A program made the translations under genes and the position numbers. The notes beneath the pieces are model-generated. The model was not told where the DNA came from. It made no database searches and worked only from the letters and a program-made list of their open reading frames with translations. A stretch of DNA of 5,615 nt. Origin: Bacteroidota bacterium (GTDB lineage: Bacteria; Bacteroidota; Bacteroidia; Flavobacteriales; Flavobacteriaceae). Of this stretch, positions 1 through 5,313 are shown piece by piece; position 1 is the stretch's first letter, and every line of letters begins with the position of its first letter. The stretch covers positions 1 to 5,615 of the forward strand of contig JAJYTI010000144.1 in the NCBI GenBank assembly GCA_021793135.1, in the 5' to 3' direction.

Positions 1-1
1 A

Positions 2-868
2 AAATTATTTAGAAAACTTAAAACTAAAGATGCTAAAGATAGTGATTGGATCTGCTATATGTTCACAAAGTGGCTTGTACGAGCTGTAAAATGTGGAATT
101 GAAGAAAATTATGTAAACAAACAGTGCATTGTGCTAATTAGTACAATACAACATATAGGGAAGACAACTTTTATAAGAAATCTAGCACCAAAAGCTTTGA
201 AACAATACTACTCAGAAGGAATTGATACTAGCAAAGATGGACTTATCAAATTAGCATCCAACTTTATCATTAATCTAGATGAATTGGTAATTGGAAGTGG
301 CAAAAACATTAATGCAATCAAAGCATTCCTTTCATTAGCATATATAAATGAAAGACTACCCTACGGAAAAAAGCAGGTGCTAATGAAGCGAAGTGCCAAT
401 CTATTATCCACTGAAAACAATATTGACATTTTAAAAGATCAGACTGGAAACGTAAGATGGTTGCCTTTAGAAATCATTTCTATCGACTTTAGTTATGACC
501 TAATTGACATAGACAAGGTTTGGGCAGAAGCTTATTACCTAGCCTATAAAGACCTCTCATTTAATCAAGAGTTAACACAAGAGGATATTCTTGAGATTGA
601 ACGACGCAATCAAATGTTTATGAGTTGGTCTAAGGAGCAAGAGCTTATCCATAAATACTTTGAACCAGGAGTTAAGCAATCTCAATTTATGACTGCTACA
701 GATGTAGCTATTGAATTACGAGCTATGGGATCTACTATGAATTTAAACAAAGCAAGTATTGGAAAAGCTTTAAGAGCTCTTGGATTCCCTTCATATCGTC
801 AAACGGGAGATAATCGAGCTCGTGGATATCTTGTTAAACAAAAGAATTTATTACGCTCAAAGCACTAA
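2..868 (+). CDS. VirE-family P-loop ATPase (D5/SF3 helicase-like), 3' part only
   Basis: The frame is open from base 2, so the gene starts left of the window and the ATG at 59 is internal. About 289 residues are visible. A Walker A-like loop lies at 143-169 (TIQHIGKTT); the usual first glycine is threonine, but the GKT core is intact. A Walker B-like strand ending in LDE is at about 263-283. Downstream, a STEN motif at 407-418 and TGNVRWL at 443-463 match the sensor and arginine region of VirE-type proteins. The C-terminal part (about 668-840) looks like a winged helix, as seen at the end of D5-type helicases. Proteins of this family sit beside primase genes in Bacteroidetes mobile elements and are thought to act in element replication, probably as a DNA helicase or ATPase. 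The assignment rests on motifs and on the adjacent toprim primase; the exact activity is inferred. Confidence 0.85.
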   Translation, partial: KLFRKLKTKDAKDSDWICYMFTKWLVRAVKCGIEENYVNKQCIVLISTIQHIGKTTFIRNLAPKALKQYYSEGIDTSKDGLIKLASNFIINLDELVIGSGKNINAIKAFLSLAYINERLPYGKKQVLMKRSANLLSTENNIDILKDQTGNVRWLPLEIISIDFSYDLIDIDKVWAEAYYLAYKDLSFNQELTQEDILEIERRNQMFMSWSKEQELIHKYFEPGVKQSQFMTATDVAIELRAMGSTMNLNKASIGKALRALGFPSYRQTGDNRARGYLVKQKNLLRSKH

Positions 869-871
869 ATC

Positions 872-953
872 CCTTGCCCCCTTGCCCGAAACCTCGGTAA
901 GCTAGTCATAGCAGGGGTTAAGAGCGGGCAAGGAGTATTTTATAGCCTTGCCC
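872..953 (+). repeat. CCTTGCCC cassette, copy 1 (candidate iteron cluster)
   Basis: The cassette begins 3 bases after the VirE-like stop codon. The octamer CCTTGCCC occurs head to tail at 872-879 and 880-887, inverted (GGGCAAGG) at 926-933, and direct again at 946-953. A further inverted partial copy (GGGCAAG) is at 973-979, outside the part shared with copy 2. Octamers 880-887 and 926-933 can pair, with an extra g888-c925 pair. Octamers 926-933 and 946-953 can pair instead, around a 12-base loop, so the two hairpins exclude each other. Inside the first hairpin, AACCTC (890-895) can pair with GGGGTT (914-919, one wobble) and GCTA (901-904) with TAGC (909-912). There is no T-run after either hairpin, so a simple terminator is unlikely. 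A binding site for a replication initiator or a regulator of the downstream primase-mob operon is inferred. Confidence 0.85.
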
Positions 954-1050
954 AATCTAAAGTTATTAAGATGGGCAAGATAATAAAACAACACCAACAC
1001 ACTATATCTCAACATATTATTACATAAAAGCAATTTAAAATATAATTACT

Positions 1051-1929
1051 ATGAACGCAGCAACAGCAAAATTAACAAGCTTAATAGCAATACTGAATCA
1101 ATTAGGAGCAAAAAAAGATAGGGAAGACGGAAGAGAGGCTTGGTACTTTAGTCCATTTAGAAACGAGCGTACAGCCTCGTTTAAAGTCTTTAAAAACACT
1201 AACAGCTACATAGACTTTGGTGGAGACTCTAAGGGGAACGTACTGGACTTTATCATGAGCTATTATAATTGTGACTTTAAAGAATCCTTAAAAATAGTAG
1301 ATGAGAAATTCGCTCCTTTTTCTTTTCATCAGCCATCAAACTTAAATTTTGAGCCTGCTAAGGAAAGAAAAAAAACATATCAAATCACGGCTGAGCGTAA
1401 TATTTCTCATAAAGCACTAATAGACTATATGAAAAATGAGCGCCAGTTGCATATCGATATAGCCCGTAAGTACTGTAAAGAGATTCATTACACAATCAAT
1501 GGTAAGCGCTACTTCACAATTGGCCTTAAGAATGATTTGGGTGGATATGCAACACGAAATAAATACTTCAAATTATGCCTAGGTAAACAGGCCATAACCA
1601 CTATTAATAACAAAAGTAAAAGCTTAATGATTTTTGAAGGATCGGGTGATTTCATCGCATACTTAACTGTCTATCCTTATGTAGAAAATGAATTTGACTT
1701 TATAATCCTTAACTCCATTAGCGGATTAAACAGCTTGCTAAAAACAAAATCTAAAGAACTGGAAGAATATGAAAAAATCCTAGCCTGTTTAGACAACGAT
1801 GATGCGGGAGAAAATGCTACCAATAAGTTACTGAAAGCACTTCCTAATACTGTCGAAGATCAAAGGTATAGATATGCCGATTTTAAAGATTTCAATGACT
1901 TCCTAATTGCTATAAAAAAGCATATCTAA
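1051..1929 (+). CDS. Toprim-domain primase-like protein with degenerate CHC2 finger
   Basis: This 292-residue protein has the layout of the short primases of Bacteroidetes mobilizable elements. Residues about 31-75 correspond to the CHC2 zinc-finger fold of DnaG (WYFSPFRNERTASFKV, then YIDFG and KGNVLDF). The Cys/His ligand positions are replaced, so zinc is probably not bound. The toprim domain follows: an EGSGD motif at 196-200 (acidic E196), DNDDAG at 248-253 (D248 and D250, metal ligands) and KDFNDFL at 279-285. It probably makes RNA primers for lagging-strand or post-transfer synthesis of the element, working with the VirE-like ATPase encoded 182 bases upstream. The ATG at 1051 fits the predicted N-terminus; the upstream sequence is AT-rich with no Shine-Dalgarno, as usual in Bacteroidetes. 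The family is confident; priming activity has to be inferred because of the missing zinc ligands. Confidence 0.87.
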   Translation: MNAATAKLTSLIAILNQLGAKKDREDGREAWYFSPFRNERTASFKVFKNTNSYIDFGGDSKGNVLDFIMSYYNCDFKESLKIVDEKFAPFSFHQPSNLNFEPAKERKKTYQITAERNISHKALIDYMKNERQLHIDIARKYCKEIHYTINGKRYFTIGLKNDLGGYATRNKYFKLCLGKQAITTINNKSKSLMIFEGSGDFIAYLTVYPYVENEFDFIILNSISGLNSLLKTKSKELEEYEKILACLDNDDAGENATNKLLKALPNTVEDQRYRYADFKDFNDFLIAIKKHI

Positions 1930-2056
1930 ATTAAGCTTTCTACTATTAATGATTAGAGAAAATACAGCTATAAAAAATAGAATTAATGGAAGTCTTATTC
2001 CTCTAAAACCATTGGATAAATCCAAAGATATTAGAGAAGTAAGAGGAGTTATTTAC

Positions 2057-2076
2057 AACCGAAATTCTTCGGTTTT
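2057..2076 (+). terminator. Short hairpin with T tail after the primase gene (weak terminator or oriT arm)
   Basis: AACCGAA (2057-2063) and TTCGGTT (2068-2074) form a perfect 7-bp stem with a 4-base ATTC loop, and the transcript would run into four U residues (2073-2076). The stem lies 127 bases after the primase stop. It could end or attenuate primase transcription, or it could be the outer hairpin of the neighbouring oriT candidate. The T tail is short, so the terminator reading is uncertain. Confidence 0.35.
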
Positions 2077-2081
2077 CCTAT

Positions 2082-2167
2082 CAAGATGTGCTAACGTGGC
2101 CACAATCGGTTCACCACCGACCGTAGTCACTAAGCTATCTTGCTTTTACTCCCGAAGGTCGCAAAAG
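2082..2167 (+). other. Candidate origin of transfer (oriT) upstream of mobC-relaxase
   Basis: This noncoding stretch just before the mobilization genes is dense in short inverted repeats. It has a perfect palindrome GTGGCCAC (2096-2103), a TCGGT/ACCGA hairpin with a 5-base loop (2106-2120), the small palindrome TAGTCACTA (2124-2132), and an outer pair CAAGAT (2082-2087) and ATCTTG (2137-2142). TATCTTGC at 2136-2143 differs at one base from the P-type nic consensus YATCCTGY known from RP4-like oriTs, which would place the nick after g2142. CTTTT/AAAAG (2143-2147, 2163-2167) flanks it on the other side. Relaxases of the MOBP type usually act on an oriT close to their own gene, with inverted repeats just upstream of nic, which fits. 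The oriT call is inference from position and architecture; the nic position is tentative. Confidence 0.5.
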
Positions 2168-2208
2168 GAACTAATAAAATAATAATTGCAACATTAAAAA
2201 TTATAGAA

Positions 2209-2502
2209 ATGAAAGGATTAATAAAATTTAGGATCTCAAAAATTGATAAGAAAGTGCTAGCATGGAAAGCAAAATTAGCAGGCTTAAGTCTGTCGGAATT
2301 TTGTCGTAGAGCAGCTTTGAGTATACAAATTAAAGCCAGACTAACAGAAGAAGAAATAGTGTGTTATATAACATTAAATAATTACGCTAATAATTTCACT
2401 AGGATAGCAAATTTTATGAAAAATCGTGATATGGAAAGCCTAGCAGAAGAATGCTTAGCAACCTCTTCATTAATCAAAGAGCATTTAGAAAAATTTAAAT
2501 AG
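2209..2502 (+). CDS. mobC: MobC-like relaxosome accessory protein (ribbon-helix-helix)
   Basis: This 97-residue basic protein has a short N-terminal strand (about residues 3-8) followed by two helices (about 10-24 and 27-38, with AGLSLSEFCRRAAL), the pattern of ribbon-helix-helix DNA-binding MobC-type proteins. The second half has NNYANNFTRIANFMKN (57-72), equivalent to the conserved helix of MobC proteins near their LNQIAR-like motif. Such proteins bind oriT, help the relaxase open the nic region, and may repress their own operon. I chose the ATG at 2209. A longer frame back to a TTG at 2140 would run through the oriT candidate and add residues that do not resemble the family. The stop is 9 bases before the relaxase start, so the two genes are almost certainly co-transcribed. 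The N-terminal half is the most convincing part; overall similarity is judged by eye. Confidence 0.75.
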   Translation: MKGLIKFRISKIDKKVLAWKAKLAGLSLSEFCRRAALSIQIKARLTEEEIVCYITLNNYANNFTRIANFMKNRDMESLAEECLATSSLIKEHLEKFK

Positions 2503-2511
2503 TGAAACGAT

Positions 2512-3474
2512 ATGATTGGAAAAGCTAAATCTTGTAAAGGCGGAATGGCCTTAGCACATTATGTAATTAAAGACTATAAAGGATATGAATTACTGAAAAA
2601 TGGAGTTACTGGTAATTCTCCAACGGAGATTCTACAAGAAATGAAAATAATTCAAGACTTAAATCAACGAGCGGTTAAGAAAACTTTGTCGCTAGTGCTT
2701 TCACCACATATAGAGGAAGGAAAAATTTTAAGTGACGATCAATTAAGACACTTAACAAGAGACTTTCTAAAGGACTTGAACATTGATCCAGATCAGCACC
2801 AATACTTTGCTTTTGTCCATACTGAAAAGTCACATAAGCATATCCATATAATAGCAAATAGAGTAAGCTATGATGGAGAGTTGTTTCCAGATAACTTTAT
2901 AGGCAAAAAAGCACAATGGGCTGCAAGTCGAGTTGCAATAAAACATGGGTTAATATCTGCTAAAGAAAGACAAATAGAAAACATAAAGGAGTTAGATAAA
3001 GGAAAAGTCTTAGATAAAGTGATTCGAAAAGGTATAAAGCGGAAGCATGATTGGGTAATGAGACAAAAGCCTAAATCTATGCAGGATTACTTTAGCATTA
3101 TGGGAAAAATTGGCGTAGAAGTGACACCTACAATAAACCTATCCGGTAAGGTTCAGGGAATGCGAATGAAAGACCTAGAAAGTGGCAAAGACTATAAAGC
3201 TAGTGAAGTACATAGAAGTCTTTCACTAATTCAAATTCTAAATACTGGAATACCATACGATAGACCTTTAGAAAATAATGATCCAATAAATACGGAACAC
3301 CAAGCTGACTTTGACTATGAAACTTCAGGTTTAATTGAGCCTGAAAGCAAGGGAGTTTCAGTACTTGAAGCATTTATAAGTAGTCAAAACATTGCTTTAT
3401 CAGGACACAGCAACGAAGATGAATTAGATAAAAAACGTAGACGCAAAAAATATAAAACTAGATTTAAAAGATGA
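2512..3474 (+). CDS. MOBP-type relaxase/mobilization nuclease
   Basis: This 320-residue protein is a relaxase of the Pfam relaxase/mobilization nuclease family. The N-terminal GGMALAHYVIK supplies the likely nicking tyrosine (Y17). A second conserved block, LSLVLSPHIEEGKILSDDQL, follows. The metal-binding signature is intact: H103 in HTEKSHKHIHIIANRV with H108, H110 and H112, followed by N116, R117 and V118. It would cut one oriT strand, stay bound to the 5' end, and lead the strand to a transfer channel supplied by another conjugative element, since no type IV secretion genes are seen here. The C-terminal part (about 160-320) is less conserved and ends in a lysine/arginine-rich tail (KKRRRKKYKTRFKR), probably for DNA binding. 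Its length suits Bacteroidetes mobilization relaxases. The last codons overlap the next gene by ATGA. Confidence 0.93.
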   Translation: MIGKAKSCKGGMALAHYVIKDYKGYELLKNGVTGNSPTEILQEMKIIQDLNQRAVKKTLSLVLSPHIEEGKILSDDQLRHLTRDFLKDLNIDPDQHQYFAFVHTEKSHKHIHIIANRVSYDGELFPDNFIGKKAQWAASRVAIKHGLISAKERQIENIKELDKGKVLDKVIRKGIKRKHDWVMRQKPKSMQDYFSIMGKIGVEVTPTINLSGKVQGMRMKDLESGKDYKASEVHRSLSLIQILNTGIPYDRPLENNDPINTEHQADFDYETSGLIEPESKGVSVLEAFISSQNIALSGHSNEDELDKKRRRKKYKTRFKR

Positions 3475-4019
3475 GTAAAAAAGTACAATCAACATTAAAG
3501 GATATCCTGCCTATATTTCTAGAGGAATTAGAAAAGGTAGAAGGACAAATGAGTAAATTAGAGCTTAGTAACTCTGAATTAAAATCTCGGATTCAAGAGC
3601 TTTTTGAGCGTCGTTTAGAATTAAATACGGAATCTATTGAGAAGCTAATAGAAGAGCATAAAAGCGAACTAAATACTGCTTGTAATTACATTAGTCAATC
3701 TCACAATGATTTCACTAATAATCTAAAACAAGAAAAGAATTGTTTGGAAAGCTTATTCGATCAAAATCAAGAAAAACTGGTTGAAATTAATACTGGTAAG
3801 AAGGACAAGCTATCAAATTTCTATTTATATAGTACAATAGCCTTTATGGTGGCAATATGGTGCGTTGCATATGCTGTTTATGGCCATATAAAGCTAGATG
3901 TTATTACCGCCGAATACAATACTGAGAGAGATAGGAATATAGAGCTATTTAATTTTATAGAAGATAAAGGGCAGTTAGAGGAATATAGAGTGTGGTATAA
4001 TCAAATGAAAGAGAAGTAA
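3471..4019 (+). CDS. Coiled-coil protein with one membrane segment, coupled to the relaxase
   Basis: This 182-residue protein has no enzymatic motif I recognise. Residues about 10-110 are rich in Glu, Lys and Leu with heptad-like spacing, suggesting a long coiled coil. One hydrophobic segment at about 117-138 (YLYSTIAFMVAIWCVAYAVY) would cross the inner membrane. A short charged tail (about 139-182) follows. No signal peptide is seen. Its start codon overlaps the relaxase stop as ATGA (3471-3474), indicating translational coupling and matched production. A coiled-coil membrane partner made with a relaxase could anchor the relaxosome at the membrane or help hand it to a coupling protein. That role is inference from position and topology only. 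It is the last gene of the operon; a terminator follows about 40 bases later. Confidence 0.8.
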   Translation: MSKKVQSTLKDILPIFLEELEKVEGQMSKLELSNSELKSRIQELFERRLELNTESIEKLIEEHKSELNTACNYISQSHNDFTNNLKQEKNCLESLFDQNQEKLVEINTGKKDKLSNFYLYSTIAFMVAIWCVAYAVYGHIKLDVITAEYNTERDRNIELFNFIEDKGQLEEYRVWYNQMKEK

Positions 4020-4057
4020 CTATGAAAAATAGGTAGTAACCAATTAAATCAAAACTG

Positions 4058-4086
4058 AAAGCCGACTTTTATAAGTTGGCTTTTTT
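4058..4086 (+). terminator. Rho-independent terminator of the mobilization operon
   Basis: GCCGACTT (4061-4068) pairs with AAGTTGGC (4073-4080) with one G-T wobble and a 4-base loop. Three A residues before it pair with the first T residues after it, and a run of six T residues (4081-4086) follows. It lies 38 bases after the stop of the coiled-coil gene and fits the end of the primase-to-coiled-coil transcription unit. Confidence 0.85.
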
Positions 4087-4235
4087 ATTCTTTTGTTCTG
4101 CCAAGAAAACCGCTTTTTTCGAGAGATAATATTGTAAGTGATTTCATTATGTAGGATTTTGCTAGTGAAAGGAAGAAGAACTTTCATGATGTAGTTGATC
4201 TTCTATTTAGAAATATAAAAGTTTTTCAATGTTTT
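4087..4235. other. Noncoding spacer after the operon terminator
   Basis: The sequence between the operon stop at 4019 and the - strand gene ending at 4475 has no convincing gene. In this first part I see only a short TGAAAG/CTTTCA inverted repeat (4166-4171, 4181-4186). The + strand frame from 4155 to 4388 is open but has no proper start codon and runs straight through the repeat cassette. A roughly 40-codon - strand frame starting near 4185 runs into the terminator. Neither looks like a gene. Confidence 0.5.
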
Positions 4236-4328
4236 CCTTGCCCCCTTGCCCAGAATCTCCTTAAGCCTTATATAGCAATGGATACGAGCGGGCAAGGAGT
4301 TTATTATCTCCTTGCCCACACCTTGCCC
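4236..4328 (+). repeat. CCTTGCCC cassette, copy 2
   Basis: The octamer CCTTGCCC is at 4236-4243, 4244-4251 and 4310-4317, with the inverted form at 4290-4297. Relative to the first octamer the spacings (0, 8, 54, 74) equal those of the copy at 872-953. The 82 bases align without gaps, with 64 identities. Conserved blocks besides the octamers are TAAGC (4262-4266), ATAGCA (4272-4277) and GAGCGGGCAAGGAGT (4286-4300). The 12-base loop of the second hairpin keeps its length although its sequence differs. An additional direct octamer at 4321-4328, 11 bases (about one helical turn) after the previous one, is absent from copy 1. The inner stem seen in copy 1 is mostly not preserved here. That points to protein recognition of the octamers more than to one long RNA fold. 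Confidence 0.85.
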
Positions 4329-4412
4329 AAAAGCAATATCTTACAATATTATCTTTCGGATCAGATTAATAGTTTTTTCATTTATTAATAATAACCACCA
4401 ACTATAATTCTT

Positions 4413-4537
4413 GTATAATTATACTGTTATATCTTTATATAATTATATTTTTATATAAATCTTATCCAGCTGTTTTACTGGCTGTTACGAGACTCTCTCC
4501 CTTTTATATATTTATATAATTTTATAATTATATAAAT
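4413..4537. repeat. AT-rich palindrome cluster
   Basis: Three A/T-only or nearly A/T-only inverted repeats are clustered. GTATAATTATAC (4413-4424) is a perfect palindrome. TTTATATAA (4434-4442) pairs with TTATATAAA (4451-4459) around an 8-base spacer. ATTTATATAATT (4510-4521) pairs perfectly with AATTATATAAAT (4526-4537) around 4 bases. The last two resemble each other. The third lies inside the C-terminal codons of the small membrane protein gene. The cluster may be an easily melted segment beside the CCTTGCCC cassette, a junction or recombination site, or just low-complexity AT-rich DNA at the end of a convergent operon. Confidence 0.55.
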
Positions 4538-4669
4538 ACCTATAATCGCTCTAGCTATGAAATATCCAGCTAGGTTTCCTGTAGAAACAAAGTAAAAGTG
4601 AAAGCCCAGTGCTATAAATAGCACAAAAGCAAAACCAATAAATTTGAAGATAAAATCAAGACACCCCAT
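4475..4669 (-). CDS. Small two-helix membrane protein
   Basis: This 64-residue hydrophobic protein has two likely membrane helices (about residues 6-28 and 33-53) and a short basic tail (KLYKYIKGRESRNSQ). I do not recognise a family. The start ATG at 4669 is 15 bases after the stop of the 198-residue secreted protein gene on the same strand, so the two are probably co-transcribed. The reading frame overlaps the AT-rich palindrome at 4510-4537, which encodes the isoleucine/tyrosine/lysine-rich end of helix 2. It could be a partner or small regulator of the secreted protein. Because it is short and AT-rich, a chance frame cannot be fully excluded, but the clean topology and tight spacing favour a real gene. 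Confidence 0.6.
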   Translation of the reverse strand: MGCLDFIFKFIGFAFVLFIALGFHFYFVSTGNLAGYFIARAIIGIYIIIKLYKYIKGRESRNSQ

Positions 4670-4684
4670 AGTTTTTGAATGGCT

Positions 4685-5281
4685 TTAAAGCTTTACCTCC
4701 CCTATTAGATACGCATTTTCCAATTCTATTAAGTATTTCTTTTTCCCTAGCAATGCCGTTATTACGTGAACGCCATTGTCATTCTCCCACTCCAACACTT
4801 CCATTTTCTTTCCTGCAATCCTTTTAGCTTTTTTAGAAATAGGTAGCTTTTCTACCTGATTAATTGCGTCTGCACCATATTGAATTGCGGTTGATTTTTG
4901 CCAAACATTCATCGCTTTAGAAAATGTAGAAAAACTTCCAGAGCCTAAGCCCACTGCAACAGCACCTGTACCAACTGCACTAGCAGCTGCACCAGCTATT
5001 TTTGTTGCATTTAGCAAACCTTTTTTCTGCTCTACGAAGTAAAAGTTTTTATCATACATCGGTAGATGAATCTGAATGTTACCTCCTTTCTTAATATGGA
5101 TGGAGTCTAAAATTACAAGTGCATCGCCAGTATCTTCTACAAAGTCTTTGTGGACGTAAATTTTCATTGCTTGTTCGTAGCTTAAGCCTGTATTGGTTTC
5201 AATAGTTTCTACCTCTTCATTTGTTTGAGCATGAGATAAACCTGTCATTAATAGGGCTAAGAGTAATAGTGTTCGTTTCAT
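4685..5281 (-). CDS. Predicted secreted/periplasmic protein with Gly/Ala-rich helix, unknown function
   Basis: This 198-residue protein begins with a classical signal peptide (MKRTLLLLALLMTGLSHA) with likely cleavage after A18. The mature N-terminal part (about 20-85) is acidic and probably beta-rich. Residues about 93-118 form a Gly/Ala/Ser-rich stretch (AGAAASAVGTGAVAVGLGSG) like a glycine-zipper helix that could insert in or lie on a membrane. The C-terminal part (about 140-198) is lysine-rich, then ends in short predicted strands (KKYLIELENAYLIGEVKL). No catalytic motif or lipobox cysteine is seen. It lies between an upstream partial gene (32-base gap) and the small membrane protein gene (15-base gap), all on the - strand, suggesting an operon. 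Flavobacteria carry many secreted proteins of this general kind; I cannot name the family. Confidence 0.75.
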   Translation of the reverse strand: MKRTLLLLALLMTGLSHAQTNEEVETIETNTGLSYEQAMKIYVHKDFVEDTGDALVILDSIHIKKGGNIQIHLPMYDKNFYFVEQKKGLLNATKIAGAAASAVGTGAVAVGLGSGSFSTFSKAMNVWQKSTAIQYGADAINQVEKLPISKKAKRIAGKKMEVLEWENDNGVHVITALLGKKKYLIELENAYLIGEVKL

Positions 5282-5313
5282 ATTTATTGTTTTAGTTTGA
5301 TTTAAAAAATAGA

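Noticed and set aside
872..979. CRISPR-like array or simple terminator reading of the CCTTGCCC repeats
   Set aside because: Repeats are only 8 bases, in mixed orientation, and with fixed unequal spacing; there is no spacer-repeat regularity. No T-run follows the hairpins.
1949..2182. 77-residue + strand open frame between the primase and mobC
   Set aside because: Its second half runs through the hairpins and the nic-like site, and its end overlaps the leader of mobC. The protein shows no motif. Conserved palindromes explain the region better, although a short real gene in its first half cannot be excluded.
2140..2208. N-terminal extension of the MobC-like protein from a TTG
   Set aside because: It would start inside the oriT candidate and add residues unlike the ribbon-helix-helix start. 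The ATG at 2209 leads directly into the family-like sequence.
2675..2857. 60-residue - strand open frame
   Set aside because: It lies wholly inside the relaxase gene, opposite its conserved motifs, and has no features of its own.
4069..4185. Short - strand frame of about 40 codons ending in the terminator hairpin
   Set aside because: Too short, no recognisable sequence, and its end coincides with a strong + strand terminator.
4155..4388. + strand frame open for 77 codons without a proper start
   Set aside because: It contains the whole CCTTGCCC cassette 2, lacks a start codon near its beginning, and resembles no protein I know. It could be a gene remnant, but nothing supports that.
4466..4484. 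Possible terminator hairpin for the - strand operon (CAGC/GCTG)
   Set aside because: The stem is only 4 bp and no T-run follows on the - strand.
5282..5313. Promoter for the secreted protein gene in the short gap
   Set aside because: I find no match to the Bacteroidetes TAnnTTTG -7 element with a TTG at -33; the gap is more likely internal to an operon.
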